The position numbers and the translations under genes were made by a program. A stretch of DNA of 51,652 nucleotides. Origin: Acidobacteriota bacterium (GTDB taxonomy: Bacteria > Acidobacteriota > Terriglobia > Terriglobales > Acidobacteriaceae). Shown here piece after piece: positions 1-9,392 of the stretch. The notes below the pieces were generated by a model that saw only the letters and a list, made by a program, of their open reading frames with translations, did not search any database and was not told the DNA's origin. The DNA lies in NCBI GenBank assembly GCA_021785495.1, contig JAJYFB010000006.1, forward strand, positions 1-51,652. The letters are read 5' to 3'. The number at the start of each line of letters is the position of its first letter. Position 1 is the stretch's first letter.

Positions 1-1395
1 GTAGCCGGCGTAAGCGGCAGCGCAACGCCCTCCGGAAGCGTGGTTTTGACCGGCGGAGGCTACAACTCCACCCAAACGCTTTCCAGCGCCGGCGGCGCCA
101 GCTTCACCATCCCCGCCAACAGCCTCTCGCCGGGCGCGGTGACGCTGACCGCTTATTACAGCGGCGACGCGACCTACGCCGCGCAAAGCACGACCGCGAC
201 CGTCACCGTCTCCGCCGTAACGCCCACGGTCACCATCGTCGCCCCCGCCAGCGACAACAGCGGCAATTCGATTCCCGTCTCCGTGACGGTCGCCGGTCCC
301 GCGGGTTCATCCACCCCCACCGGCACCGTAACCCTGACCGGCGGCTCGTACAATTCCACTGCGGCCGCTCTATCGAGCACCGGCATCGCCAGCTTCACCA
401 TTCCGGCAGGCGATCTTCCCCTGGGCGTCGATACGCTGAAGGCCAGCTACAGCGGCTCCACCAGCTACTACACCAGCGCAGCGGGAACCTTCTCCATCGA
501 CATCGTCAGCGCTTCGACCGTTGCGCCCACCGTCACCGTCACTCCGGGCGCAACGAGCATCCAATCAGGCCAGAGTCTGGCGGTCACGATCGCAGTGACT
601 GGATCGAGCACCGTCCCCACCGGCTATGTCACGCTGACGGGCACGGGCGGCTACAGCTACGGGCCGGCATTGCTCAGTGGCGGCGTCTATACCCTCCCCA
701 CGCCCGGCATCCCCGGCAATACCTTCAGCGCCGGATCCGTCAAGCTCACGGCCAGCTACAGCGGCGACGCCGTCTACGCCTCCGGGACCGGAACCAGCAC
801 GGTCACCGTCACGCAATCCAGCTACGCGCTCTCGGCGACGGTGCCCTCGTCCGTGTCCGCGACCGGGATCACTCCCGGCGCGACTGCAGCGTTACCCATC
901 ACCGGCTCCAGCACAACGGACTACACGGGAACCGTGACGCTGAGCTCCTGCACGCTGACCAGTTCGCCCTCCGGCGCGGTCTCCACGCCCACCTGCAGCA
1001 TCTCCGGCAGCATCGTCTTCCTGGCCGGCGTGGCCAGCGGCTCAGGCACGGCCACGGTGACGACCTACGCGGCAACCACGAGCGCGCTGGCGCGTCCCAA
1101 GCTGCCGGGCGGCCGGAACTGGCTGGGGGCCGGCTCCGGCGCGGTTCTCGCCCTGCTGGTCTTCTTCGGCATTCCGGCGCGCCGGCGCGGCTGGCGGAAG
1201 ATGCTCTCCCTCTGTGTCGTCCTGCTCACTCTGGGCGGCATGGTCAGTTGCAGCAGCGGCGTCAACAGCGGCAGCGGCGGAGGCTCCAGCACACCGGCCA
1301 CCACGGCCGGAGCCTACACCTTCACCGTGCAGGGAACGGGCAGCGACACGGCCAGCACACAAGCGACCGCGACCTTCACCGTGACCGTGAAATAA
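1..1395 (+). CDS. Ig-like domain repeat protein, 5'-truncated by the window edge
   Basis: Frame is open from base 1. Repeated 'PTGTVTLTGG.YNS...ASFTIPA..L..G...L.A.YSGD..Y' units typical of Big_3_5-type Ig repeats. C-terminal hydrophobic segments. Confidence 0.85.
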   Translation, partial: VAGVSGSATPSGSVVLTGGGYNSTQTLSSAGGASFTIPANSLSPGAVTLTAYYSGDATYAAQSTTATVTVSAVTPTVTIVAPASDNSGNSIPVSVTVAGPAGSSTPTGTVTLTGGSYNSTAAALSSTGIASFTIPAGDLPLGVDTLKASYSGSTSYYTSAAGTFSIDIVSASTVAPTVTVTPGATSIQSGQSLAVTIAVTGSSTVPTGYVTLTGTGGYSYGPALLSGGVYTLPTPGIPGNTFSAGSVKLTASYSGDAVYASGTGTSTVTVTQSSYALSATVPSSVSATGITPGATAALPITGSSTTDYTGTVTLSSCTLTSSPSGAVSTPTCSISGSIVFLAGVASGSGTATVTTYAATTSALARPKLPGGRNWLGAGSGAVLALLVFFGIPARRRGWRKMLSLCVVLLTLGGMVSCSSGVNSGSGGGSSTPATTAGAYTFTVQGTGSDTASTQATATFTVTVK

Positions 1396-1415
1396 CCCGC
1401 TCGAACCATCTCCCC

Positions 1416-1450
1416 AAGCGCGCCCTTCCTGCGGGAAGGGCGCGCTTTTT
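1416..1450 (+). terminator. Rho-independent terminator
   Basis: AAGCGCGCCCTTCC-TGCG-GGAAGGGCGCGCTT followed by a T run, about 20 nt after the stop codon at 1395. Confidence 0.9.
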
Positions 1451-1545
1451 GCGCCAGCCGGGTCATCACCAACCTGCGGAAGAAGAAAAAACCTCCACCT
1501 TTTGGTCGATCCTGCTGTTGCTTCCGTCCCCGTATACTGGCTGCC

Positions 1546-3450
1546 ATGTCACTGACTCCGCGTGCTTCCCTCGTGTTCTCGCTCCTCGTGACGTGTGCTC
1601 CGGCGCTGCTTTGGTCACAAACGGCAGATTCCGGCGTTGCATCTGCGAGCCAACTTGCTCCATCCCTCGATTCCACCGCGCAAGCTCAGGCGATCGGCGG
1701 CGAAGCGACCGGCCCGCCGCAGCCGGCGCAATTTGATAACCAGCACCGGCCGATCACCGCCGGCGGCTTTGTCCCAAGCGGCCCGGTGATCTTCCAGGAC
1801 ATCTCGGCGCAGTCGGGCCTCACCCGCTGGACCCACAAAATGGGGACCAAAGCAAAGAAGTACATCATCGAGACCAACGGCTCCGGCGTTTGCCTCATCG
1901 ACTACGACAACGACGGCTGGCTCGACATCTATCTGGTCAACGGCTCGACCTTCAACGCGCTGGACGGCAAGGAGACGCCGCCCCACGCCGCGCTTTTTCA
2001 CAACAATCACGACGGCACCTTCACCGACGTCAGCGCCAGGGCCGGGGTCGCCAACGATCGCTGGGGCTTCGGCTGCGCCGTGGCCGACTACGACAACGAC
2101 GGCTGGCCGGACCTTTACGTCACCAACTGGGGCAAGAACCGTCTCTATCACAACAATCACGACGGCACTTTTACCGACGTAGCCGAAAAGGCCGGCGTAA
2201 CGCTCGGCAACTGGTCCACCGGGCCCACCTGGGGCGACTACGACGGCGACGGGCGTCTCGATCTCTTCGTCCCCGGCTACGTCCACTTCGATCGCAGCCA
2301 TCTGCCGTCGGGCGGCGCCGGTGGCGTGCTCGACGCCTTCTGCACCTTTCGCGGCGTCGCCGTCAACTGCGGGCCGCGCGGCCTGAAGGGCGAACCCGAC
2401 CACCTCTTCCACAACAACGGCGACGGCGCCTTCACCGACGTGAGCGAAAAGGCCGGCGTGGCCGACCATCCCGGCTACTACGGCCTCAGCTCGCTCTTTG
2501 TGGACATCAACAACGACGGCAAGCCCGACCTGCTGGTGGCCAACGACTCGACGCCGAACTATCTCTATCTCAACAAGGGCGACGGCTCCTTCGACGACGT
2601 GAGCTACTCGTCCGGTTACGCGGTGGACGAGTCCGGGCACGAGACCGCGTCCATGGGCATCGCGGCCGGCGATTTTCAGAACAACGGCCGGATCGACATC
2701 TTCAACACTACGTTCTCCGACGATTACAAGCCGCTCTATCGCAACGAGGGCGACGCCAACCTGACCGACATCAGCTACCAGTTGGGCATTGCCGAGATCT
2801 CCGTGCCGTTTCTCGGCTGGGGCGACGCCTTTTTCGACTACGACAACGACGGCTGGAAAGACCTGATGATGGCCGATGGGCACGTCTACCCGCAGGTCGA
2901 CGAGCACTCCTGGGGCACAAGCTGGGCGCAGCGGCCGATGCTCTTTCACAACCTGGACGGCAAAAAATTTGCGCCGGTTTCGGCGGTCGAAGGCACGGGG
3001 CTGGCCGACGTGATCGCCGGCCGCGGCATGGCCGTCGGCGACCTGTTCAACGACGGCAAGCTCGACGTGGTCATCAATGTCATGGACGGCCATCCGGTGC
3101 TTTTGCGCAACGTGAGCCCGGACCACAATCACTGGCTGGAACTGAAGCTGGTGGGCGGCGCAAAGAGCCCGCGCGACGCGGTGGGCGCGACGGTCTACCT
3201 CACCGCCAACGGCATGCGTCAGCGCGACGACGTACTCAGCGGCGGCAGCTACGGCTCAACCGGCGATCCGCGTCCGCACTTCGGCCTGGGCCCGGCGACC
3301 CAGGTCGACGACATCGAGGTGCATTGGCCCAGCGGCCGGGTGGAGCATTTCACCGTTCCCGGCGTGGATCGCATCGTGACCCTCGCGGAGGGCGCCGGCA
3401 GAGAGCCATCGGCCGGCGCTTCCGCCGCGGCTGCGCACGGGCCGCGCTAG
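1546..3450 (+). CDS. CRTAC1 family protein (FG-GAP/VCBS repeats, C-terminal ASPIC/UnbV domain)
   Basis: Signal peptide, repeated 'DYDNDGWLDIYLVN' and 'FHNNHDGTFTDVS' motifs, and C-terminal 'GATVYLTANGMRQRDDVLSGGSYGSTGDPRPHFGLG' typical of ASPIC/UnbV. Confidence 0.92.
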   Translation: MSLTPRASLVFSLLVTCAPALLWSQTADSGVASASQLAPSLDSTAQAQAIGGEATGPPQPAQFDNQHRPITAGGFVPSGPVIFQDISAQSGLTRWTHKMGTKAKKYIIETNGSGVCLIDYDNDGWLDIYLVNGSTFNALDGKETPPHAALFHNNHDGTFTDVSARAGVANDRWGFGCAVADYDNDGWPDLYVTNWGKNRLYHNNHDGTFTDVAEKAGVTLGNWSTGPTWGDYDGDGRLDLFVPGYVHFDRSHLPSGGAGGVLDAFCTFRGVAVNCGPRGLKGEPDHLFHNNGDGAFTDVSEKAGVADHPGYYGLSSLFVDINNDGKPDLLVANDSTPNYLYLNKGDGSFDDVSYSSGYAVDESGHETASMGIAAGDFQNNGRIDIFNTTFSDDYKPLYRNEGDANLTDISYQLGIAEISVPFLGWGDAFFDYDNDGWKDLMMADGHVYPQVDEHSWGTSWAQRPMLFHNLDGKKFAPVSAVEGTGLADVIAGRGMAVGDLFNDGKLDVVINVMDGHPVLLRNVSPDHNHWLELKLVGGAKSPRDAVGATVYLTANGMRQRDDVLSGGSYGSTGDPRPHFGLGPATQVDDIEVHWPSGRVEHFTVPGVDRIVTLAEGAGREPSAGASAAAAHGPR

Positions 3451-4280
3451 AACAACAGCCGCGTCGTGATGGCGATTCCGTGGTTGTACGTGTGGAAGCC
3501 GCTGGTTGCAATCTGCTCGCCTGCGCCGACGCAGATCGCCAGTCTGCTCGCAGTCGCGCTCGTGCGGAGACCGTGCGCCACAAGCAATCCCGGCGTGGCG
3601 AAGGTCTGATTTTTGCCGTCGTTCGGCCCTCCCTTGAACCACGTGGAGTTGAACTCGATCTCCGGCCAGAAATGCCGGGCCAGATGAAGCTGGCCTGCCG
3701 TGTTCCAGGCGATCGTCCGTCCCAGCGTGGCCGTATCGGCCACCGGAAGGCTTGCGCCCAGCGTGCTCTGCACGTCGAAGGGGCCAAAACCTTTGCCCAG
3801 CCCCAGATTGGGCGAGACGGTGGCGTCGAGGCCGCCATTTTTGTAACTGCCCGTGGGGAGGGTGGCCAAAAGAAACGCGCTCACATCATAACTTCCATGC
3901 TGCGCATTGCCCGAAAAGGGGCGATACTTCCAGACAAACGACATATCTCCGGCGCCATTGGGCGTCGATGGCGCGCTGTGCTCCACATACGGCGGAAGAT
4001 TGATATCGACTTCGGTCTTCGCAAAAGGAACCAGATTCAGTCCCTTGCTTCCGTCCAGGTACCAGGCCTGGACCTGATTGGAGGCGGTTTGGCGCAGGAA
4101 ATCGACGCGCGCGACCTGGATGAGGCCGACATAGGTTGTGACCAGCGGCGGCGGCCAGGCGGGCTGCTGGGCTTGTGTGTGCGTGGCGCGCTGCTCCCAT
4201 TGCGTCAGGAAACCTTGCTGCGCCGCCAGCGGCGCGGCGGCGGCAAGCAGCGCCAGGAGGACGAATCGTTGGTGTTGCAT
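3447..4280 (-). CDS. Putative outer-membrane beta-barrel / transporter-like protein
   Basis: Signal peptide MQHQRFVLLALLAAAAPLAAQ, alternating-hydrophobicity strands, C-terminal 'GIAITTRLLF' ending in Phe. Confidence 0.65.
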   Translation of the reverse strand: MQHQRFVLLALLAAAAPLAAQQGFLTQWEQRATHTQAQQPAWPPPLVTTYVGLIQVARVDFLRQTASNQVQAWYLDGSKGLNLVPFAKTEVDINLPPYVEHSAPSTPNGAGDMSFVWKYRPFSGNAQHGSYDVSAFLLATLPTGSYKNGGLDATVSPNLGLGKGFGPFDVQSTLGASLPVADTATLGRTIAWNTAGQLHLARHFWPEIEFNSTWFKGGPNDGKNQTFATPGLLVAHGLRTSATASRLAICVGAGEQIATSGFHTYNHGIAITTRLLF

Positions 4281-4485
4281 GGAACCTCGCTTGGGAAAAC
4301 TGGATTGGATTGGATTCGGAATTTAGAGTCAACACTGGATCGGAGTGACCATAGCAAAGCGAACCGCGCCCGGCAACCTACGCAGGGTGGAGAAAATCAT
4401 CCACCCGGAGCGCAGAGATTCCGCGCAGAATCGCGCACGGCGCAAACAAGCGCAAAAACTCCAGTCGGCGAGTCAAGCCCAGAGG

Positions 4486-4511
4486 AACTCCATCGAAAGA
4501 TGGAGTTTTTT
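4486..4511 (+). terminator. Intrinsic terminator-like hairpin in plus orientation
   Basis: AACTCCATC-GAAA-GATGGAGTT followed by TTTT; perfect 9-bp stem with a GNRA loop. Confidence 0.75.
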
Positions 4512-4565
4512 CCTCGCCGAATGCCCGTTGCCTGCGCCGCATGCAAACGGTAGGATGGCTGCGCG

Positions 4566-6818
4566 ATGCTTCCCCGCTTCCTCGCTTCACGAATCCTGCG
4601 CGCTGTGGGCACTCTGTTGTGTTTTGCAGCGTGCGCGCTTGGCTGGCTGACAACCGGACGGCTTCGCCCGGCCTGCGCGCAGCAGCAGGCGGACCCGGCC
4701 GCGGATCGCGCGGCTTACTCCCAAAGCGTGGCCGGGCAGTATCACTTTTCCTTCGGCGCCGGTCAGCCGTTTCTGCCCTCCAACGCCGCCACCGACACCG
4801 GTCAGTTTATTGACCCCAAGAGCTTCCTTCCGGCGCAGTACTGCGGCCATTGCCATCAGCAGGCCTATGCCGAGTGGCGGCAAAGCGTCCACGCCAACGC
4901 CTTCCGCAATCCGTGGTACACCAAAAACGTCAATCTGCTGATCGCCGAGCGCGGCATCGAGTACACGCGCCATTGCGAGGGCTGTCACAATCCCATCGCG
5001 CTCACCTCGGGCGCGCTCACTCCCGGCTCGCCGGTCCATCGCAGCTTCGACGCCGACGGCATCACCTGCACGACCTGCCACTCCATCCAGAAGGTGACGA
5101 CGCGCGGCACCGGCAGTTACGTGCTCGCCCCGCCTGCCGCACTGGTCGACGCCCAGGGCAGGCCCATCTACGGCGAGGTCCCCGACCAGGAGATCCTCGC
5201 GCATCTCGATCGCCACTCCCAGGCGGTGATGAAAGACTTCTACCGATCGAGCGAGTTCTGCGCCAGTTGCCACAAAGCGGCCCTCCCGCGCATGATCAAT
5301 CACTACAAATGGCAGCGCGCCTTTACCGTCTATGACGAGTGGCAGCAGGCCGCGTTTTCCAAGCAGAATCCCTTGCCTTTTTACGTCAAAGACACGGTCT
5401 CCACCTGCCAGAGCTGCCACATGCCGCAAGTGCCGCTCACCCAGCAGGACTACGGCGCGGAAAACGGCACGATCGCCTCGCATCGCTGGCTGGGCGGCAA
5501 TACGCTTCTCTACAAGTACTTCGGCTACGACGAGCAACTGGCCAAGACCATCGACTTTCTGAAAAACGGCCCGCAAAAAACGGGCGTGCTGAACGTCGAT
5601 CTCTTCGGCCTCCAGCGCAATGGCGGCCCGCTCATCGCGCCTCTCGGCGGCAAGGCGTTTGACCTGGCCGCCGGCGATGTGCTGACCGTCTCCGTCGTCA
5701 TTCAAAACAAGGGGATCGGGCACACGCTCGTCCCCGAGCAGCGCGATTTCTACGAGTGCTGGGTGGAATTCGAGGCCAAGGACGCGAAGGGGCGTACGCT
5801 GATGCACTCCGGCGGTCTACTGCCCGATGGCGCGCTCGACCCCAGCGCGCACAGCTTCACCAACCGGCTGATCAACAAGAACGGCACGCTCAACGATCTG
5901 CACCAGGTCTGGAACACGCGCGCCGTCGCCTATAACAACACTATCGCCAGCGGCCGCTCGCAGATTGTGCGCTACCGCTTTCAGGTTCCGCGCGATGCGC
6001 AAGGACCGATTACGCTCACGGCCCGCGTCAACTACCGGCGCTTCAACCAGCACTTCATCGATTTTGTGATGGGCCAGCAGCATTCCCCGATGCCGATCGT
6101 GGAGATGGCCGCGCGCACGCGCACGCTGGCGCTGGGCGCAAACGCCGCCACCGCGCCCGATCCCAAGGACAATCCCGAGTGGATGCGCTGGAACAACTAC
6201 GGCGTCGGTCTGCTCGATGCCCAGCAGTACGCCGCGAGCGCGCACGCCTTTGAACAGGTGGCGCGGCTGCGGCCCGATTACGCCGACGCCTACACGAATA
6301 TCGCCATCGCCGATTATTCGTGGCAGCGCTATGAGGATGCGCGCAGAAATCTGATGAAGGCCCTTCAATTGGCGCCGCGGAATGCCCGTGCGCTCTACTA
6401 CCAGGCGCTGGTCGAGCGCACCGAGGGCCATCCCGACGCCGCCATCGCCGACCTGCTGGCCGTCCTTGCGCAGTTTCCCCGCTCCCGCGACGCGCACCGC
6501 GAACTGGGCTTCTCTTTTTATCAGCAGCACAAGTACCAGGAGGCGCGCGCCGAGTACGAAGCCGTGCAATCGATCGATCCCGACGATCTCTCCGCCCATT
6601 ACATTCTCTCGATCGTCGATCGCCGTCTGGGCATGAAGGCGGAGGCGGCGCGCGAGGCCGCGGCCTTCGCCGACCAGAAAGATGATCCCACCGCCAACGT
6701 CTACGCCCTGGAGTATCTGCGCCAGCATCCCGAAATCGCCGCCGAGAGCGTACCCTGGCACGTCCACAGTAATCTGGAGACAGATCGCGCAGGGGAAGGG
6801 AACAAGAACGGTCAATGA
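4566..6818 (+). CDS. Pentaheme cytochrome c with C-terminal tetratricopeptide repeats
   Basis: Five CxxCH motifs (CGHCH, CEGCH, CTTCH, CASCH, CQSCH) followed by TPR-like repeats. N-terminal signal region. Confidence 0.85.
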   Translation: MLPRFLASRILRAVGTLLCFAACALGWLTTGRLRPACAQQQADPAADRAAYSQSVAGQYHFSFGAGQPFLPSNAATDTGQFIDPKSFLPAQYCGHCHQQAYAEWRQSVHANAFRNPWYTKNVNLLIAERGIEYTRHCEGCHNPIALTSGALTPGSPVHRSFDADGITCTTCHSIQKVTTRGTGSYVLAPPAALVDAQGRPIYGEVPDQEILAHLDRHSQAVMKDFYRSSEFCASCHKAALPRMINHYKWQRAFTVYDEWQQAAFSKQNPLPFYVKDTVSTCQSCHMPQVPLTQQDYGAENGTIASHRWLGGNTLLYKYFGYDEQLAKTIDFLKNGPQKTGVLNVDLFGLQRNGGPLIAPLGGKAFDLAAGDVLTVSVVIQNKGIGHTLVPEQRDFYECWVEFEAKDAKGRTLMHSGGLLPDGALDPSAHSFTNRLINKNGTLNDLHQVWNTRAVAYNNTIASGRSQIVRYRFQVPRDAQGPITLTARVNYRRFNQHFIDFVMGQQHSPMPIVEMAARTRTLALGANAATAPDPKDNPEWMRWNNYGVGLLDAQQYAASAHAFEQVARLRPDYADAYTNIAIADYSWQRYEDARRNLMKALQLAPRNARALYYQALVERTEGHPDAAIADLLAVLAQFPRSRDAHRELGFSFYQQHKYQEARAEYEAVQSIDPDDLSAHYILSIVDRRLGMKAEAAREAAAFADQKDDPTANVYALEYLRQHPEIAAESVPWHVHSNLETDRAGEGNKNGQ

Positions 6819-7156
6819 AGCCGCGGCTCTCCGTTGCACTCTGGGTGTTGGCTTTTTCGTCGCTCGCGCATGCCGTCATGCGCGGCAATGAGCGCGCGCG
6901 GGGCGCCGCGGTTTTCTCCGCGAACGGCTGCCTGCATTGTCACAGCATCAACCATGCGGGCGGCCATCGCGGGCCGGACCTTTCTGACGTGGGAAGACGA
7001 AAATCGAAGATCGCGATGCGCTGGCAGATCGTGCATGGAAGCCGGGCTATGCCGGCCTACGGCGATGTTCTCTCACGCGGCCAGATAGACGATCTCATCG
7101 CCTACCTGCGCTCCTGCCGCCGCGCTCCCGTCCCCGGCGGGCCCGCGCGGAACTGA
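6815..7156 (+). CDS. Small monoheme c-type cytochrome (class I-like)
   Basis: 'GAAVFSANGCLHCHSINHAGGHRGPDLSDVG...MPAYGDVLSRGQIDDLIAYLRS'. Overlaps the upstream gene by ATGA. Confidence 0.88.
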   Translation: MKPRLSVALWVLAFSSLAHAVMRGNERARGAAVFSANGCLHCHSINHAGGHRGPDLSDVGRRKSKIAMRWQIVHGSRAMPAYGDVLSRGQIDDLIAYLRSCRRAPVPGGPARN

Positions 7157-7167
7157 GCCGGTAGCGA

Positions 7168-7725
7168 TCACTTGCCGCCGCAACTCCGGCCAGGCGCAGA
7201 AGCGTTGGCTCGGCTTTCAACCGTGGGCTGGAAACCGAGCTTCATCCAGAAATCGCAGACCAGAGCGACGGCGTCTTCGCTGGCCTCGGGCGCGGCGCGC
7301 AGAACGATCTCCGGTCCCGCGTTTGCGGTTAAATCCATGGGCGCAAGGGCGATGGCGACGCACTTCTCCGGCCGGTAGGTGCAACTGGCGAGATCGTCAA
7401 TGGCCAGATGCGTCGTCGGCGTGGCGAAGACCGTACGCGGCGGCGCCATGCGATCGAGCAGCCAGAGAATTTCGAGCTTCGATTCCAGTTCGTCGGGCAC
7501 GCAGTCGATGACGAGATCGGCCTCGCGCACCGCATCCTCCAGCGTGCTGACGAAATCCACGGCGGGCAGCGCCTCGGGACCAAGCTCGCCGCGGATCGAT
7601 TCGCGCGCGTGGTGGAGGTTGGCCGGCATCACGTCCTCCAGCAGCACGCGATAGCCGGCGCGCACCGCGCCCAGCGCCAGCCAGCGGCCCAGAGGCCCGG
7701 CTCCTACGATGGCGACCGTGTTCAC
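7168..7725 (-). CDS. 3-hydroxyacyl-CoA dehydrogenase NAD-binding domain protein (short form)
   Basis: 'MNTVAIVGAGPLGRWLALGAVRAGYRVLLEDV' Rossmann fold and 'DAVREADLVIDCVPDELESKLEILWLLDRMAPPRTVFATPTT'. Lacks the C-terminal dehydrogenase domain. Confidence 0.8.
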   Translation of the reverse strand: MNTVAIVGAGPLGRWLALGAVRAGYRVLLEDVMPANLHHARESIRGELGPEALPAVDFVSTLEDAVREADLVIDCVPDELESKLEILWLLDRMAPPRTVFATPTTHLAIDDLASCTYRPEKCVAIALAPMDLTANAGPEIVLRAAPEASEDAVALVCDFWMKLGFQPTVESRANASAPGRSCGGK

Positions 7726-7731
7726 GTGGAC

Positions 7732-7914
7732 TTATTGAGCGGCCAGAGCCGTGGCAACTTCCTCGACGCTGGGCCGGGCGTTCGTCAGATGCTCGGCGAC
7801 CTTGGCGCGTTCCTCGGCAGGCAGCGTGGGCACAGTGGCCAGAATGCGGCGCAGGGTCACGGCAACATCGTCAATGTAGTTCATCAGCCGGATGGCTTCA
7901 CCGGAAAGCGGCAT
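7732..7914 (-). CDS. Small hypothetical protein (60 aa)
   Basis: MPLSGEAIRLMNYIDDVAVTLRRILATVPTLPAEERAKVAEHLTNARPSVEEVATALAAQ, preceded by GAGGAG. It is the 3' part of a longer open frame. Confidence 0.5.
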   Translation of the reverse strand: MPLSGEAIRLMNYIDDVAVTLRRILATVPTLPAEERAKVAEHLTNARPSVEEVATALAAQ

Positions 7915-8062
7915 GATTCTCCTCGCGGGTTCGGATTCCCGTTTCCATTGTAGGGCGTGAGGCCGAGGTGCGCGAAACCGGCTGCCATGCACGCCAGGGC
8001 CGCGAGACGGTCCGCAGATCGAACGGTGCGGGCGATCGGCCCTGCTGCGCCGTGCTCCATGC

Positions 8063-9232
8063 TCAATGCTCCACGCTGTATGGGCCGGGCAGCAGGCGCG
8101 GCGCGGGCGCATTTTCGGCCGCAGGCGCGGTTGCGAAGTCTGTGCGCTTCGAGTAAATACGAAACACGACGGCCAAATCGAGGACAGAGGCAACGGCTTT
8201 GCCGTCTTTGACGGCCGGCGCGAAGACAGCCTTGCCGATGACCGCGACGGCGTTCTCATCGAGGCCGAAGCCGATCGGCCGCTCGACGGCGATCCGCAGC
8301 GGTTTGCCGTCGACGCCGACCACAACGCGGTACTCGGCCATACCGGCCACGCCGTAGTCTTGCGCGAACTGGTTCGAGGCCGGTTGGGCAATGGCGAGGA
8401 TGCGCGCTTTTTGGTCCACCGCGCGCTGGCGCATCACGCCGGGATCGTCGGGCCAGGAAGCAGCCTTCGCCGCGTCCGTTTCGTAATACGGCTTCCAGAA
8501 CTCCGGCAGCGAGGCGGTCATCCGCGCATCGAGCCCCTGCGCAAAAACATGGTTGATGGCGGCTAGCAAAAGCCGGTCGGCCTGAGCCTGCGTGCGGGCC
8601 ATGTTTGTGCCTTTTTGCGGCGGAACAGCGGCAGACTCGGCTTGAACGGCCGGAAGGGATGGATGGTCCTCTGGCCGGAACTTCTTCGCGTGCTTCTGCC
8701 GTTTGGGCTTTTTCACCGGCTCGCGGGTGATTGCGATACGCACCGGTTTCTTCTTCGGCGTGATGTCGACGCGATCGACGGCCTGGGCAAGATCTTCGCC
8801 GGGCGCGGCGCCAAGAAAATGCAGGCCGTAGCGCCGGCCTTCGAGTTCAAGCTTGCGCTTGGTCAGGCGCACCTTGTCGATGCGAATCAGGCAAAGTGTG
8901 TACGATCCCTGCGGCGAATGACCCACCAGCGCGCCGCGTTCGTCAAAGGCAAGCGCATTGTCGAGCCAGCCGCTGCGCAGATAGAGATCCTTGCCGACGA
9001 GGAGCCTGCGAATCGGGCCTTCGTCGAGCGCCGGACCGATTCTTGCGCCGGAGACCGCAGATGCGGACGAATCCGTGGAAGGCGGCGCTGTCTGCTGGGC
9101 CTGCAGCCTGAGCGCGCGGATCGCGGCGATTCCGCAGAGCGGCAGCGCGATGCACAGAAAGAAGCGGAAGCAAAAGCGGCAAACCCGCACCGCGAGCGCG
9201 GCCGGAGATGATTGAGAGCGTGCGATTGGCAT
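8063..9232 (-). CDS. TonB C-terminal-like (energy transducer type) protein
   Basis: 'EYRVVVGVDGKPLRIAVERPIGFGLDENAVAVIGKAVFAPAVKDGKAV' resembles TonB_C. N-terminal membrane segment. Confidence 0.65.
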   Translation of the reverse strand: MPIARSQSSPAALAVRVCRFCFRFFLCIALPLCGIAAIRALRLQAQQTAPPSTDSSASAVSGARIGPALDEGPIRRLLVGKDLYLRSGWLDNALAFDERGALVGHSPQGSYTLCLIRIDKVRLTKRKLELEGRRYGLHFLGAAPGEDLAQAVDRVDITPKKKPVRIAITREPVKKPKRQKHAKKFRPEDHPSLPAVQAESAAVPPQKGTNMARTQAQADRLLLAAINHVFAQGLDARMTASLPEFWKPYYETDAAKAASWPDDPGVMRQRAVDQKARILAIAQPASNQFAQDYGVAGMAEYRVVVGVDGKPLRIAVERPIGFGLDENAVAVIGKAVFAPAVKDGKAVASVLDLAVVFRIYSKRTDFATAPAAENAPAPRLLPGPYSVEH

Positions 9233-9392
9233 GGAACCCTGTCCACGTCACTGTAGCAGGAATTACGGCCGAGTCGACGGAAAATTCCTGCAAGGAAAAA
9301 CGGCTCGCGGACGTGGACGGTCCCGGCGAAGCTATTCTGTTGGCGTCCCCCCGCTTTTGGCGCGCAATTTGCAAAAATGGCAAGCGGCTGCG

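Noticed and set aside
1615-3132. 505-aa minus-strand ORF
   Set aside because: Antisense shadow of the CRTAC1 repeats; V/A/G-biased composition.
1890-4553. 887-aa plus-strand ORF overlapping the CRTAC1 gene and the barrel gene
   Set aside because: Arg-rich out-of-frame translation with no recognisable domain; overlaps two well-supported genes.
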